Shown: positions 1-12,136, numbered from the stretch's first letter. The stretch: DNA of 64,000 bases from an uncultured Planktomarina sp. (GCA_905182325.1 CAJJBD010000041.1:33215-97214); one strand, 5' to 3'. The notes: generated from the sequence alone by a model not told the origin. Numbers and translations: made by a program.

Positions 1-7
1 TCGATTG

Positions 8-1054
8 ATGCAAAGTCGAGTTTATCTAGATCATAATGCCACTACACCATTAAGACCTGAAGCTCGGGTGGCAATGATAGATGCTCTTGACGCAGTTGGA
101 AATCCCTCATCAGTACATTTGGAGGGTCGGGCTGCAAAGGCGATAATCGAGAAGGCTCGGTCTCAAATTTCTAACGCTTTTGGGGTAGGTACTCGTGACA
201 TTATTTTTACGAGTGGAGCAACTGAGGCTGCTGCCTTAGGTCTGCATGGCAGAGGTTTCAAAGCTGCAGGTATCGAACACGATGCCGTTTCCGCTTGGGT
301 AGAACCAGACTTAAATGTTGTAGCAGGCGAAGTCAGTGTCGAAATTCCTCAAAAAACAGCTTTACAGTTGGCTAATTCAGAAACAGGGATTATTCAAAAA
401 TTACCAGAAAGTTTGGGGTTTTGTGACATGACACAAGCATTCGGTAAAATTTCAACAAGTTTTGCTTGGACAGGTGCAATAATGGCATGCGCATCTGCGC
501 ATAAACTTGGTGGTCCAAAAGGAATAGGCTGTTTGTTGTTGCAACCTGGCCAATCAATTAGTGCACAATTACAAGGTGGTGGGCAAGAAATGGGCCGGCG
601 GGCCGGTACTGAAAATGTTGTTGGAATTGCTGGTTTTGGGGCTGCAGCCGAGGCTGCAGCTAAAGATCTTGCCGATGGAAAGTGGCGCGCAATTGAAAAA
701 CTTAGAAATAAATTAGAAAAGGTACTGGAAGCTAGCGGAAAACCTATTACCTACATTGGGAAGGGGATCTTAAGGCTTCCAAATACAGCATGTTTTTCGG
801 CTCCTGGGTGGAAGGGCGAAACACAGGTAATGCAAATGGATCTAGCAGGCTTCGCGATATCGGCGGGATCTGCCTGTTCATCAGGAAAAGTAAAATCTAG
901 CCGTGTCCTCGAAGCAATGGGATATGGGACAAATATCGCCAATTCCGCAGTGAGGGTATCACTTGGTTTGTTAACAACAGAAACCGAAATTCAACAGTTT
1001 GCCACAACTTGGTTGTCGGCATACGACAGTTTTTTAGCACGCAGGGCAGCTTGA
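8..1054 (+). CDS. Cysteine desulfurase, NifS/IscS-like class V aminotransferase (first gene of the suf cluster as seen; window edge)
   Basis: ORF 5..1054; PLP-lysine region [10 protein letters not shown] and active-site Cys motif [10 protein letters not shown]; overlaps sufB start by ATGA. Confidence 0.9.
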   Translation: MQSRVYLDHNATTPLRPEARVAMIDALDAVGNPSSVHLEGRAAKAIIEKARSQISNAFGVGTRDIIFTSGATEAAALGLHGRGFKAAGIEHDAVSAWVEPDLNVVAGEVSVEIPQKTALQLANSETGIIQKLPESLGFCDMTQAFGKISTSFAWTGAIMACASAHKLGGPKGIGCLLLQPGQSISAQLQGGGQEMGRRAGTENVVGIAGFGAAAEAAAKDLADGKWRAIEKLRNKLEKVLEASGKPITYIGKGILRLPNTACFSAPGWKGETQVMQMDLAGFAISAGSACSSGKVKSSRVLEAMGYGTNIANSAVRVSLGLLTTETEIQQFATTWLSAYDSFLARRAA

Positions 1055-2568
1055 TGGGAATAGAAATGAACAATGTTGATGTAAAAGACGGCGTCGATGC
1101 GGACACGGTTGAGGCAGTTAGGGCTTTGTCCAGCACCTATAAATACGGCTGGAATACTGAAATTGAAATGGAATACGCTCCAAAAGGGCTCTCTGAGGAC
1201 ATTGTGCGCCTAATCTCGTCAAAAAACAACGAACCAGAATGGATGTTGGACTGGCGTCTGTCGGCATACAGACGATGGCTCGAACTCAAAGAGCCCAATT
1301 GGGCAATGGTAGACTATCCTTCAATTGATTTTCAAGATCAGTATTATTATGCGCGCCCCAAAAGCATGGTAGAAAAACCAAAGTCATTGGACGATGTAGA
1401 CCCAAAACTACTTGAGACCTATAAGAAGTTAGGCATTCCCCTCAAAGAACAGGCACTACTAGCAGGTGTTGAGGCTCCAGAAGGTGAACGAAAAGTGGCT
1501 GTCGATGCTGTATTTGATTCAGTATCAGTGGGAACCACATTCCAAGCAGAACTGAAAAAAGCTGGTGTAATTTTTTGTTCGTTTTCAGAAGCTGTTAAAG
1601 ATTATCCAGAACTGGTTAAAAAATATCTTGGATCAGTTGTTCCTGTTTCTGACAATTATTATGCAACTTTAAACTCAGCTGTTTTTTCAGATGGATCGTT
1701 TGTCTACATCCCTGAAGGTGTACGCTGTCCAATGGAACTAAGTACTTATTTTAGAATTAATGCTGAAAATACAGGGCAATTTGAGCGAACTTTAATAATC
1801 GCTGATAAAGGATCTTATGTCAGCTACTTGGAAGGCTGCACTGCACCAAAGCGCGATGTAGCGCAACTTCATGCTGCAGTTGTAGAACTAGTCATTTTAG
1901 ACGACGCTGAGATTAAATATTCAACTGTACAAAATTGGTATCCAGGAGACGAAAACGGTAAAGGTGGTATTTATAACTTTGTAACGAAACGAGCAGATTG
2001 TCGTGGAAATCGCTCGAAAGTTATGTGGACTCAAGTGGAGACTGGATCAGCAGTGACTTGGAAATACCCGTCGTGCATTCTGCGTGGTAATGAAAGCCAA
2101 GGAGAATTTTATTCGATTGCCATTGCCAACAATATGCAACAAGCGGATACCGGCACAAAAATGGTACATTTAGGAAAAAACACTAAATCTCGCATTGTTT
2201 CAAAAGGGATAAGTGCTGGTAAAGCGCAAAATACTTATCGAGGACTTGTCTCAATGCATCCAAAAGCAAAAGATAGCCGAAATTTTACACAATGCGATAG
2301 TTTGTTAATTGGTGATAAATGTGGTGCCCACACTGTGCCATATATTGAAGTAAAAAATAATTCATCGCGCGTGGAGCATGAGGCAACAACTTCAAAGGTT
2401 GATGATGATCAATTGTTTTATTGCCGTTCTAGAGGAATGGGTGAGGAGGATGCGGTGGCTCTCGTTGTAAATGGATTTTGTAAAGAAGTATTGCAAGCGC
2501 TGCCAATGGAGTTTGCTATGGAGGCACAGCAATTAGTTGCAATCTCACTCGAAGGTTCGGTTGGATAA
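1054..2568 (+). CDS. sufB: Fe-S cluster assembly protein SufB
   Basis: Long ORF with SufB-type sequence ([38 protein letters not shown]); start probably ATG 1054 or 1066, not the 1009 of the ORF track. Confidence 0.97.
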   Translation: MGIEMNNVDVKDGVDADTVEAVRALSSTYKYGWNTEIEMEYAPKGLSEDIVRLISSKNNEPEWMLDWRLSAYRRWLELKEPNWAMVDYPSIDFQDQYYYARPKSMVEKPKSLDDVDPKLLETYKKLGIPLKEQALLAGVEAPEGERKVAVDAVFDSVSVGTTFQAELKKAGVIFCSFSEAVKDYPELVKKYLGSVVPVSDNYYATLNSAVFSDGSFVYIPEGVRCPMELSTYFRINAENTGQFERTLIIADKGSYVSYLEGCTAPKRDVAQLHAAVVELVILDDAEIKYSTVQNWYPGDENGKGGIYNFVTKRADCRGNRSKVMWTQVETGSAVTWKYPSCILRGNESQGEFYSIAIANNMQQADTGTKMVHLGKNTKSRIVSKGISAGKAQNTYRGLVSMHPKAKDSRNFTQCDSLLIGDKCGAHTVPYIEVKNNSSRVEHEATTSKVDDDQLFYCRSRGMGEEDAVALVVNGFCKEVLQALPMEFAMEAQQLVAISLEGSVG

Positions 2569-2688
2569 TTTGATGGGTGTGAAGTCAGAGGAAGGTTACA
2601 TAAAGAGCTGATTGGTTTCATTCTGTAACCTCTACCTCGTTGCTACAAAAAATCATTAGTGCCTAAAATGGCCTTAGGAATAATTAAA

Positions 2689-3444
2689 ATGCTTGAAATA
2701 AAAAACCTACACGTCCAGCTTGAGGAAGAAGATAAAAAAATTCTAAAAGGTGTAAACCTTTCTCTAGATCCTGGAAAAGTACATGCCATCATGGGTCCAA
2801 ATGGTTCAGGGAAATCAACACTTTCTTATGTGCTTTCTGGAAAAAAGGGCTACGAGGTTACATCAGGATCAGCTCATTTAGAAGGTAACGATCTCCTAGT
2901 GATGGATCCAGAAGAGCGCGCCGCAGCAGGGTTATTTTTAGCTTTTCAGTATCCAGTAGAAATACCTGGTGTCGGAAACATGACATTTTTAAGATCTGCC
3001 GTAAACTCACAACGGAAGTTGCGTGGCGAACCAGAAATGACTGCTGGAGATTTTTTGAAAGCTGTTCGCGATAAAGCTAAACACTTAAAAATTGATTCAG
3101 ATATGTTGAAACGTCCAGTAAACGTGGGGTTTTCTGGTGGTGAAAAAAAACGCAATGAAATTTTGCAGATGGCGATGCTTGAACCAAAAATGTGCATTTT
3201 GGATGAAACAGACAGCGGCTTAGATGTCGATGCGATGAAGTTAGTTGCTGAAGGAGTTAATGCCCTTCGCGATAAAAAACGTACATTTTTAGTTATTACT
3301 CATTACCAGCGGCTTTTAGACCATATTAAACCAGACATTGTGCACATTATGGCGGCAGGAAGGATTATTAAATCAGGCGGACCAGAACTTGCACTTGAGG
3401 TGGAAAATAATGGTTATGCTAAACTGTTGGAGGAGAGTTCTTAG
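2689..3444 (+). CDS. sufC: Fe-S cluster assembly ATPase SufC
   Basis: Walker A GPNGSGKST, signature FSGGEKKRNEI; start MLEIKNLHVQ at 2689 preferred over GTG 2659. Confidence 0.97.
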   Translation: MLEIKNLHVQLEEEDKKILKGVNLSLDPGKVHAIMGPNGSGKSTLSYVLSGKKGYEVTSGSAHLEGNDLLVMDPEERAAAGLFLAFQYPVEIPGVGNMTFLRSAVNSQRKLRGEPEMTAGDFLKAVRDKAKHLKIDSDMLKRPVNVGFSGGEKKRNEILQMAMLEPKMCILDETDSGLDVDAMKLVAEGVNALRDKKRTFLVITHYQRLLDHIKPDIVHIMAAGRIIKSGGPELALEVENNGYAKLLEESS

Positions 3445-4709
3445 TGGCTTCTTCTTTACGTGGTGATACGGCTGATAGGCTGCGGTTAAATGAAAATTTA
3501 TTGGCTACATCTGGCCAGTGGTTTAAAAATGCACGCTTAGCTGCGGCAGAGCGAGTGGAAAGTCAGGGGCTACCTCAACGCCGCGACGAATATTGGGGCT
3601 ATACACAACCAGATGCTTTTTTACAAAAAAAAATTGATTTTGACGTAGACTTGAATTCACCTTTAGAACTATTTTCCAAAGAGTTATCAGAGGTAATTAA
3701 TTATAAAAATGGTATACTCCAAGAAAAAAAATTGCCAGCCATACCAGGGTGCTCTGTCGAGAGCTTAAGTGATGCGGCAACGTTGGACAACCATTGGGCG
3801 GGTACCGTTTTTGGTAAGCTTGAGGCTGTTGGTCAGATCCCTGTCCAAAGATCTTTGGCAGCGCTGAATACGGCAACAGCGTCGCAGGGTCTGTTAATAC
3901 TTGTGACGGGTAAAGTAAAAAAACCAATTAGGATAAATGCTGTCTGCGAAGGCACTTCAGACACAATAATTCACCACATTATAAAAGTCGAGCGGGGTGC
4001 GAATGTTACCTTAATTGAGACGGGCCAATATGGGGCTCGTGCGAATGTAGTTTTAGAAGTGGAAGTAGAGGGGGATGGTACTTTTAATCACATCCGGATG
4101 CAAAATGGTCACGAGCATAACGCACTTACGCATATTTTTGGACGTATTGGCACAAATAGTACTTTTAAATCTTTTACACTCACGTCGGGTGGTAGGTTAA
4201 CACGTAACGAATGCATTTTAGATTTAGTAGGTGATTCATCCAGGGTTTCTGTTGCTGGTGCTTGCATCGGTGATGAAAAATTTCATCATGACGACACCGT
4301 TTTTGTTACACACAACGCGGCAAACTGCGAAAGCAGGCAGGTATTTAAAAAAGTGCTTCGAGACGGTTCAGTCGGTGTTTTTCAGGGTAAAATTCTTGTT
4401 AAAGCAGGTGCGCAAAAAACTGACGGATATCAGATTAGTCAATCTTTGCTACTGGATGATAATAGTCAGTTTCTTGCTAAACCTGAACTTGAGATTTACG
4501 CTGATGATGTTGTTTGTTCACATGGCTCAACATCTGGTGCTATCGATGAGGAAGCCCTTTTCTACCTTCGCTCACGTGGCGTTCCAAAAGCAAAAGCAAT
4601 TGATTTGTTAACCCTTTCCTTCATTGCTGAAGCTATTCAAGAAGTAGAAAGTCCTGAATTGGCAGACGCTCTTTTGGCACATGTTACGGCTGTACTCGAG
4701 GTAAGGTAA
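3444..4709 (+). CDS. sufD: Fe-S cluster assembly protein SufD
   Basis: SufD-like C-terminus (VVCSHGSTSGAIDEEALFYLRSRGVPKAKA); operon position after sufC. Confidence 0.95.
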   Translation: MASSLRGDTADRLRLNENLLATSGQWFKNARLAAAERVESQGLPQRRDEYWGYTQPDAFLQKKIDFDVDLNSPLELFSKELSEVINYKNGILQEKKLPAIPGCSVESLSDAATLDNHWAGTVFGKLEAVGQIPVQRSLAALNTATASQGLLILVTGKVKKPIRINAVCEGTSDTIIHHIIKVERGANVTLIETGQYGARANVVLEVEVEGDGTFNHIRMQNGHEHNALTHIFGRIGTNSTFKSFTLTSGGRLTRNECILDLVGDSSRVSVAGACIGDEKFHHDDTVFVTHNAANCESRQVFKKVLRDGSVGVFQGKILVKAGAQKTDGYQISQSLLLDDNSQFLAKPELEIYADDVVCSHGSTSGAIDEEALFYLRSRGVPKAKAIDLLTLSFIAEAIQEVESPELADALLAHVTAVLEVR

Positions 4710-4713
4710 ATAA

Positions 4714-5190
4714 ATGGCCCTAACGTTAGATATAATTGAATCTCACATTCGCCCACGCAGGGTTATGGCGCGCCTACTTAAAATGGGAATACGCGAGGAC
4801 CGTATTTTTGCTATGTTGCTTGCGGGTTGCCTGATATTGTTTATGGCTCAATGGCCGTACCGGGCACGACAAGCGCATTTAAGTGGTGAAACCCTGACCG
4901 ATTACATTCAACATGATGCGTTAGCGTTAGTATTTATTTTACCATTAATTGCTTATGGCTTTGCAGGTTTACTACGTTTGTTATCAAGAGTATTTCGAGC
5001 AAAAGCTAACTATTACTCGGCACGTTTAGCACTATTCTGGGCTTTGCTAGCTGCGTCACCTGCTGTCATATTGTCAGGAATGATTAAAGGATTTGTAGGG
5101 TTAGGACTGATAAATTCAGTATTTGGTGCTGCTTGGTTTGTTATATTTTTATGGGTTTTAGTAAATTCCCTCCTTGAGGCAGAGCAATGA
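4714..5190 (+). CDS. Small multi-pass membrane protein, YIP1-like, unknown function
   Basis: 158 aa with several hydrophobic segments; inside suf operon, overlaps next ORF by 4 nt. Confidence 0.7.
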   Translation: MALTLDIIESHIRPRRVMARLLKMGIREDRIFAMLLAGCLILFMAQWPYRARQAHLSGETLTDYIQHDALALVFILPLIAYGFAGLLRLLSRVFRAKANYYSARLALFWALLAASPAVILSGMIKGFVGLGLINSVFGAAWFVIFLWVLVNSLLEAEQ

Positions 5191-5753
5191 ACTTCCTAGT
5201 GGATCTTTTTAAATTGAGTTTTTTGGATCCTAGCGCAGCGGGCGTTAGGTTGCTAGAGTTACGCCCAAACATTAATACCGCCCTTAGCGCATTTACAGTC
5301 TCAATTATATTTGCTGTTATTATGATATTTGCTTTTAATGGCTTCGGATTAGTGGTGCTTTTACCAGGCCTTCCAGCTTTATCACCAATTTTTGTTGTCC
5401 TAATTGTTGGTGTTGGAAACCTAGCTTTAGTCGCGTGTATCATGTTGGCAGGCCGTGTTTTTCAGAGAGAAGGATCTTTTTCTAACGGTGTTTTATTATT
5501 TGCTTGGATGCAAATACTACAAGTTATTTTACAAGCATTTCAGATAGGAATTTCAGTTTTTTCTGGAGCTTTAGCAGGCCTAATTGGGTTATTTGGTACA
5601 GGGCTTTTATTTTGGGTGTTATTTGGCTTGATCAATTCCTGGCTCGGTCTAGCTAGTGTTTGGCGGGCAGGTATTTGTTTTGTGTTAGGTTTAATTGGTT
5701 TGTCAGTTTGTGGCTCAATTATATTAGTGTCCATAGGCTTTAGCCCAACTTAG
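5187..5753 (+). CDS. YIP1-like multi-pass membrane protein
   Basis: 188 aa, several predicted TM segments; inside suf operon. Confidence 0.7.
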   Translation: MNFLVDLFKLSFLDPSAAGVRLLELRPNINTALSAFTVSIIFAVIMIFAFNGFGLVVLLPGLPALSPIFVVLIVGVGNLALVACIMLAGRVFQREGSFSNGVLLFAWMQILQVILQAFQIGISVFSGALAGLIGLFGTGLLFWVLFGLINSWLGLASVWRAGICFVLGLIGLSVCGSIILVSIGFSPT

Positions 5754-5761
5754 GTGACGTA

Positions 5762-6985
5762 ATGACTTTTGATGTTGATAAAATTCGTGAAGACTTTCCT
5801 ATCCTTAAGCGGTCGGTAAATAACAAGCCTTTAGTGTATCTTGATAATGGTGCGTCTGCTCAGAAACCTCAGGTAGTTATTGATGCAATAACCCAAGCTT
5901 ATTCAACTGAGTATGCAAATGTTCATCGTGGCCTTCATTATCTGTCTAATTTGGCCACTGATAAATATGAATCTGTAAGGGCTAAGGTTGCCAAGTTTCT
6001 AAATTCGAGTTCGGAAGATAGTATAGTTTTTAATTCTGGCACAACTGAGGGTATTAATTTAATAGCCTATGCATGGGCAATGCCACGACTCCAGGCTGGC
6101 GATGAAATCGTACTTTCTATTATGGAGCACCACGCTAATATTATCCCTTGGCATTTTTTACGTGAACGAATGGGTATTAAATTAATCTGGGTCGATGTAG
6201 ATTCTAATGGAGACCTAGATCCTGAACGCATAATCGCAGCAATGACTCCTCGTACTAAATTAGTCGCAATTACTCATCTTTCCAATGTCTTAGGCACAGT
6301 AGTGGATGTTAAGACTATAACTAAAGCAGCACATGATATAGGTGCAGTAGTAATGGTCGATGGATCCCAAGCAGCAGTTCACATGGCCATCGATGTAGAA
6401 GATATTGATTGTGATTTTTACGCAATCACCGGCCACAAAGTTTATGGCCCCAGTGGTTCGGGTGCAATTTATATCAAACCAGAACGCATGGCTGAAATGC
6501 GACCCTTTATGGGTGGTGGTGACATGATACGTGACGTTGGACGTGAGGTCATCACATACAACGATGCCCCTATGAAATTTGAGGCAGGGACTCCCGCAAT
6601 AGTCCAACAAATCGGACTTGGCGTTGCGTTAGACTATATGATGAATATTGGTATGGACAATATCGCCGCTCACGAGAGGGATCTATGTAATTATGCGCGC
6701 GGACGTTTAGATGGACTTAACTGGTTGAATATTCAAGGTAAGTCACTAGGAAAGGCAGCCATATTTTCATTCACATTAAATGGGCCTGCCCACGCTCATG
6801 ATATATCGACCGTGCTAGACAAAAAAGGCATAGCTGTGAGGGCAGGGCATCACTGTGCTCAGCCTTTAATGGATCACTTGGGTGTTTCCTCAACATGCCG
6901 AGCAAGCTTTGCAATGTACAACACAAAGGCCGAAGTTGATACGCTGGTAGACGGCTTAGAATTTTGTCAAGAATTGTTTGGATAA
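5762..6985 (+). CDS. sufS: Cysteine desulfurase SufS
   Basis: TGHKVYGPSGSGAIYIK PLP lysine; RAGHHCAQPLM active-site Cys. Confidence 0.97.
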   Translation: MTFDVDKIREDFPILKRSVNNKPLVYLDNGASAQKPQVVIDAITQAYSTEYANVHRGLHYLSNLATDKYESVRAKVAKFLNSSSEDSIVFNSGTTEGINLIAYAWAMPRLQAGDEIVLSIMEHHANIIPWHFLRERMGIKLIWVDVDSNGDLDPERIIAAMTPRTKLVAITHLSNVLGTVVDVKTITKAAHDIGAVVMVDGSQAAVHMAIDVEDIDCDFYAITGHKVYGPSGSGAIYIKPERMAEMRPFMGGGDMIRDVGREVITYNDAPMKFEAGTPAIVQQIGLGVALDYMMNIGMDNIAAHERDLCNYARGRLDGLNWLNIQGKSLGKAAIFSFTLNGPAHAHDISTVLDKKGIAVRAGHHCAQPLMDHLGVSSTCRASFAMYNTKAEVDTLVDGLEFCQELFG

Positions 6986-6989
6986 ACTA

Positions 6990-7063
6990 TGGAGCGGGTA
7001 ACGGGAATTGAACCCGTAACTTAAGCTTGGGAAGCTCGCGTGATACCTTTTCACCATACCCGC
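6990..7063 (-). tRNA. tRNA-Gly(CCC)
   Basis: Minus strand GCGGGTATGGTGAAAAGGTATCACGCGAGCTTCCCAAGCTTAAGTTACGGGTTCAATTCCCGTTACCCGCTCCA: 7-bp acceptor GCGGGTA/TACCCGC, D-stem GTGA/TCAC, anticodon loop TTCCCAA, T-arm ACGGG-TTCAATT-CCCGT, encoded CCA. Confidence 0.95.
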
Positions 7064-7141
7064 CTGAAGTCAGTTAGCAACACTCAGCCCTAAGTTAGTC
7101 AACTAACAATTATCAATATAAAAACTAATTTATAACTCTTC

Positions 7142-9181
7142 CTAGCGCCTACGCCGCCTTCTTCCTACACTTGTTCCACCACTGCCGCCAGTATTGAAAT
7201 TTACATCGGGTAGCGGTATTTTTTCTTTCAGTAAAGTAAACGGGTCGCCTGAATTTGGAATCGCAGACGCATTCACAAAATGCTCCTGAAACTTAGGCTC
7301 TATTGCCGTCTCAATTTTTTCTATCTGATGAACAGTCTCTTCAATAGCCGCCCGCTGTGTTGTATCAATCAAGGCTATTCGGGCCCCCGACCCAGCGGCA
7401 TTACCAGCTGAAGTCACCTTTTCAAATGGAACGTCAGGGATCATACCTAGAACCATAGCATGCTTGGGCGAAATATGAGCGCCAAAGGCTCCCGCTAAAA
7501 CTACACGGTCTACCGTATCTACTTCAAATTTATCCATCAAAAGCCTCACGCCTGAATATAACGCCGCCTTTGCCATTTGAATCGCTCGTATGTCTGGGTT
7601 GGTCACTGTAATTTTAGGTCCGCCACTCTCAGATGCGTCGTGCATTACATAGCTATTAGTTCGACCATCCAATACACAACGATCTGTACCTGTCTGTACA
7701 GCAGAGCCGATAAGGCCTGATGGATCCAAAAGCCCTGCCATTCGCATTTCTGCTATTGCTTCAATTATTCCTGATCCACAAATTCCAGTTACTCCTGTGT
7801 CCTTGACAGCGTCCCAAAATCCAATTTCATCGGACCACAGATCACAACCAATAACACGGAACCGTGGTTCTTTTGTGGTGGGATCAATTTGAACTTTTTC
7901 AATTGCTCCAGGTGCTGCCCGCTGGCCAGAGCTGATTTGTGCTCCCTCAAAAGCAGGGCCAGTTGGAGATGAGCAGGCCAAAACTTTTTCCTTGTTGCCT
8001 AGTAAAATTTCAGCATTAGTCCCAACATCTACAACTAACACTAGATCGTCAGATTTATTCGGAGCCTCTGAGAGTGCTACGGCGGCAGCATCAGCCCCGA
8101 CATGACCCGCAATACATGGTAGAATATAGGCTCTAGCATTTTTGTGAATATTTATACCGAGTTGATTTGCGTATAAACGTATAGAATTTGAGGTAGCTAA
8201 AGCAAAGGGGGCCTGCCCAAGTTCAAATGGATCAATACCCAAAAACAGATGGTGCATCACTGGATTGCAAACAAAAACTGCATCCATGATGAGGTCTTTG
8301 TCAATTTCAGCATCTAAAGCGATTTTTGTAAATAAATCATCCATACCTTCGCGTACAGCTCGCGTCATTTCTTGATCACCGTTTTGGTTCATCATTGCAT
8401 AGCTAACCCGGCTCATTAGATCTTCACCAAACCTAATTTGTGGGTTCATTAACCCTGACGAGGCTATAACGGCGCCGTTTTGGAGATCACAAAGGTGTGC
8501 TGCGATTGTCGTGGACCCTAGATCAACAGCCATGCCATAAACTGAGCCTTCGTAAAAACCTGGCCATAGATGAATGATCTGAGGGGTGCCACTTTCATCA
8601 GAATGGTGAACTGCGCAGGTAACCTTCCAGCTCCCCTTGCGCAAAATAGATTGCATTTGTGGTAATATAGTCAGGTCAGCTTGCACTTTTTTCAGGTGCC
8701 ATTGGCTTTCTAAAGCTGATATCAATCTCTCTAAATCCCCTGATGGCTTGTGCATATCAGGTTCCTCCACCTCGATATAAAACAATCGGACAGAAGGGTT
8801 TACAGTTATATCAAGAACTTCAGCACGCTTGCGGATCACCTGTTTATGAACTTGACTTTCAGGTGGAACATCAATGACGATATCCCCCTGCACAGTTGCC
8901 TGACAACCTAGGCGTCGCCCTTCTATCAATCCCCGCTTTTCTTGGTAACGCTGCTCTACAGAATTCCAATCTGATAATGCTCCCTGTTTAACACTGACGC
9001 CGTGCTTAGGAAATTCACCATAACCCGGGGTAATTTGACATTTTGAGCAAATTCCACGCCCACCACACACAGAGTCAAGATCAACTCCAAGCTGCCGCGC
9101 TGCTGTTAGAATAGGGGTACCTGTTTCAAAATTTCCACGCCTGCCAGATGGCGTAAAAAGAACCATGTGCTCTTGTTTCAT
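7142..9181 (-). CDS. ASKHA-domain/ferredoxin protein (DUF4445, RACo/RamA-type corrinoid activation protein)
   Basis: N-terminal 2Fe-2S motif CGGRGICSKC; ASKHA-like motifs (MAVDLGSTTIAAHLCDL, VVDVGTNAEILLG); Arg-rich C-terminus; start likely MKQEHMV at 9181. Confidence 0.85.
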   Translation of the reverse strand: MKQEHMVLFTPSGRRGNFETGTPILTAARQLGVDLDSVCGGRGICSKCQITPGYGEFPKHGVSVKQGALSDWNSVEQRYQEKRGLIEGRRLGCQATVQGDIVIDVPPESQVHKQVIRKRAEVLDITVNPSVRLFYIEVEEPDMHKPSGDLERLISALESQWHLKKVQADLTILPQMQSILRKGSWKVTCAVHHSDESGTPQIIHLWPGFYEGSVYGMAVDLGSTTIAAHLCDLQNGAVIASSGLMNPQIRFGEDLMSRVSYAMMNQNGDQEMTRAVREGMDDLFTKIALDAEIDKDLIMDAVFVCNPVMHHLFLGIDPFELGQAPFALATSNSIRLYANQLGINIHKNARAYILPCIAGHVGADAAAVALSEAPNKSDDLVLVVDVGTNAEILLGNKEKVLACSSPTGPAFEGAQISSGQRAAPGAIEKVQIDPTTKEPRFRVIGCDLWSDEIGFWDAVKDTGVTGICGSGIIEAIAEMRMAGLLDPSGLIGSAVQTGTDRCVLDGRTNSYVMHDASESGGPKITVTNPDIRAIQMAKAALYSGVRLLMDKFEVDTVDRVVLAGAFGAHISPKHAMVLGMIPDVPFEKVTSAGNAAGSGARIALIDTTQRAAIEETVHQIEKIETAIEPKFQEHFVNASAIPNSGDPFTLLKEKIPLPDVNFNTGGSGGTSVGRRRRRR

Positions 9182-9385
9182 GCAGTAACCTTTGAGTGAT
9201 TGTGGCTGCAATCTACGCCTCATCTAATGAAGATAAAGAACGTCTGCGTCCGAAAATGTGCTTTCCGCGCCAAACAGGATCAATTTATACATTTTGCTTG
9301 ATTAAAGAGGAAGTAGAAAAAGTTTAAATTTGTTATTTTTTATTGTAATAAAACACCTTTAGTTTTGCCTAACCTCATGCGATAG

Positions 9386-10873
<1,488 letters not shown>

Positions 10874-12031
10874 ATGACCCCAGGTGCACGGGTTGCGGCA
10901 ATGATCGAAGTTTTGGACTCCATTTTGGTAGGAGTGCCGACAGAAAAAGCGCTGACTAACTGGGGCAGAGGCCATAGGTTTGCGGGTTCCAAAGATCGTG
11001 CAGCAATCCGAGATCTCGTATTTCAAGCTATAAGATGTCGTCGTTCAGCAGGTGCTTGGCCGAACCCTATATCCGCGAGGTCTTGGGCAATTGGTTCCTT
11101 GCGGATCAACGATATAGGACTAGAGAACTTGTTTAACAACATTGGTCACGCACCTCCACTTCTTGAAATTGATGAGATTATAACAAATAAATGCACTAAA
11201 GAGGATGCTTTTGACTTACAGGACTGGGTTGTTGAAGAACTTTTTACATCTTATGGTTCAAAAAAGGCTTCTAAAATTGCAGAACTTTTGCGACACCGTG
11301 CACCAATTTGTTTGCGTGTTAATACTCAAAAGGCGTCCCTAATCAGCGTACAAAAAACTCTGGCAGACGATATGATAGAAACTATTCTTAATCCCGTTTG
11401 TGACACAGCACTCACAGTTATGACAAATCCCAGGCGAGTTGTTCTACATGATATATATAAAAAAGGTTGGATTGAACTACAAGACGCAGCATCTCAGGCT
11501 GTTGCAGCATTAATTCCTGCAAAAGGACGAGTTTTAGATTTTTGTGCAGGTGGTGGTGGCAAATGTTTAGCGGTTTCTGCAAGAACCGGTGGATTAGTAT
11601 TTGCACATGACGCAAATCCCGATCGTATGTCAGAAATTAAAGTACGCGCTTTGCGTGGAGGGCACGATATTAACGTCATATTACCTGATCAAATTGATGA
11701 GTATGGTCAATTTGATTCAATATTCTGTGACCTCCCATGTTCTGGTTCAGGCGCCTGGAGACGCTCTCCAGAAGAAAAATGGAGCCTAACCCAAGCTGAC
11801 ATTTTGGAGTATCAGAAGCTACAACGCGAGATACTAGTTAAAGCTGAGGGATTTGTTGAACTAGGTGGTACTCTTTCGATGATCACATGCTCCATTTTTA
11901 ATGCCGAAAACCAAGCACAACGCGATTTTTTACTCGGAAAATTTAAAAGTTTGAAGATTATCTCTGAAAATCAGTATCTTCCCACAGAAAATAATGATGG
12001 CTTATATAACGTTGTTTTACAAAAATCCTGA
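10874..12031 (+). CDS. RsmB/NOP family rRNA (cytosine-C5) methyltransferase
   Basis: FCDLPCSGSGAWRRSPEEKW and MITCSIFNAEN catalytic Cys motifs; starts directly after guaB stop. Confidence 0.9.
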   Translation: MTPGARVAAMIEVLDSILVGVPTEKALTNWGRGHRFAGSKDRAAIRDLVFQAIRCRRSAGAWPNPISARSWAIGSLRINDIGLENLFNNIGHAPPLLEIDEIITNKCTKEDAFDLQDWVVEELFTSYGSKKASKIAELLRHRAPICLRVNTQKASLISVQKTLADDMIETILNPVCDTALTVMTNPRRVVLHDIYKKGWIELQDAASQAVAALIPAKGRVLDFCAGGGGKCLAVSARTGGLVFAHDANPDRMSEIKVRALRGGHDINVILPDQIDEYGQFDSIFCDLPCSGSGAWRRSPEEKWSLTQADILEYQKLQREILVKAEGFVELGGTLSMITCSIFNAENQAQRDFLLGKFKSLKIISENQYLPTENNDGLYNVVLQKS

Positions 12032-12042
12032 AGGGACCTATT

Positions 12043-12074
12043 TAAGTGTTTGAATTCACTTATAATTTTTTTTT
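12043..12074 (+). terminator. Rho-independent terminator after guaB-rsmB-like operon
   Basis: TAAGTG-TTTGAATT-CACTTA stem followed by TAATTTTTTTTT. Confidence 0.7.
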
Positions 12075-12121
12075 GATATAAAAATAACTTGAAATGTTCT
12101 TGCTTTAGTCCCATACAATGA

Positions 12122-12136
12122 GAACAAGAGGTGAAC
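12122..12136 (+). promoter_or_regulatory. LexA (SOS) box upstream of recA
   Basis: GAACAAGAGGTGAAC = exact GAAC-N7-GAAC alphaproteobacterial LexA consensus, about 50 nt before recA start. Confidence 0.85.

Noticed and set aside
4231-4611. 126-aa alternative-frame ORF within sufD
   Set aside because: Fully inside sufD on the same strand; sufD frame is clearly the coding one.
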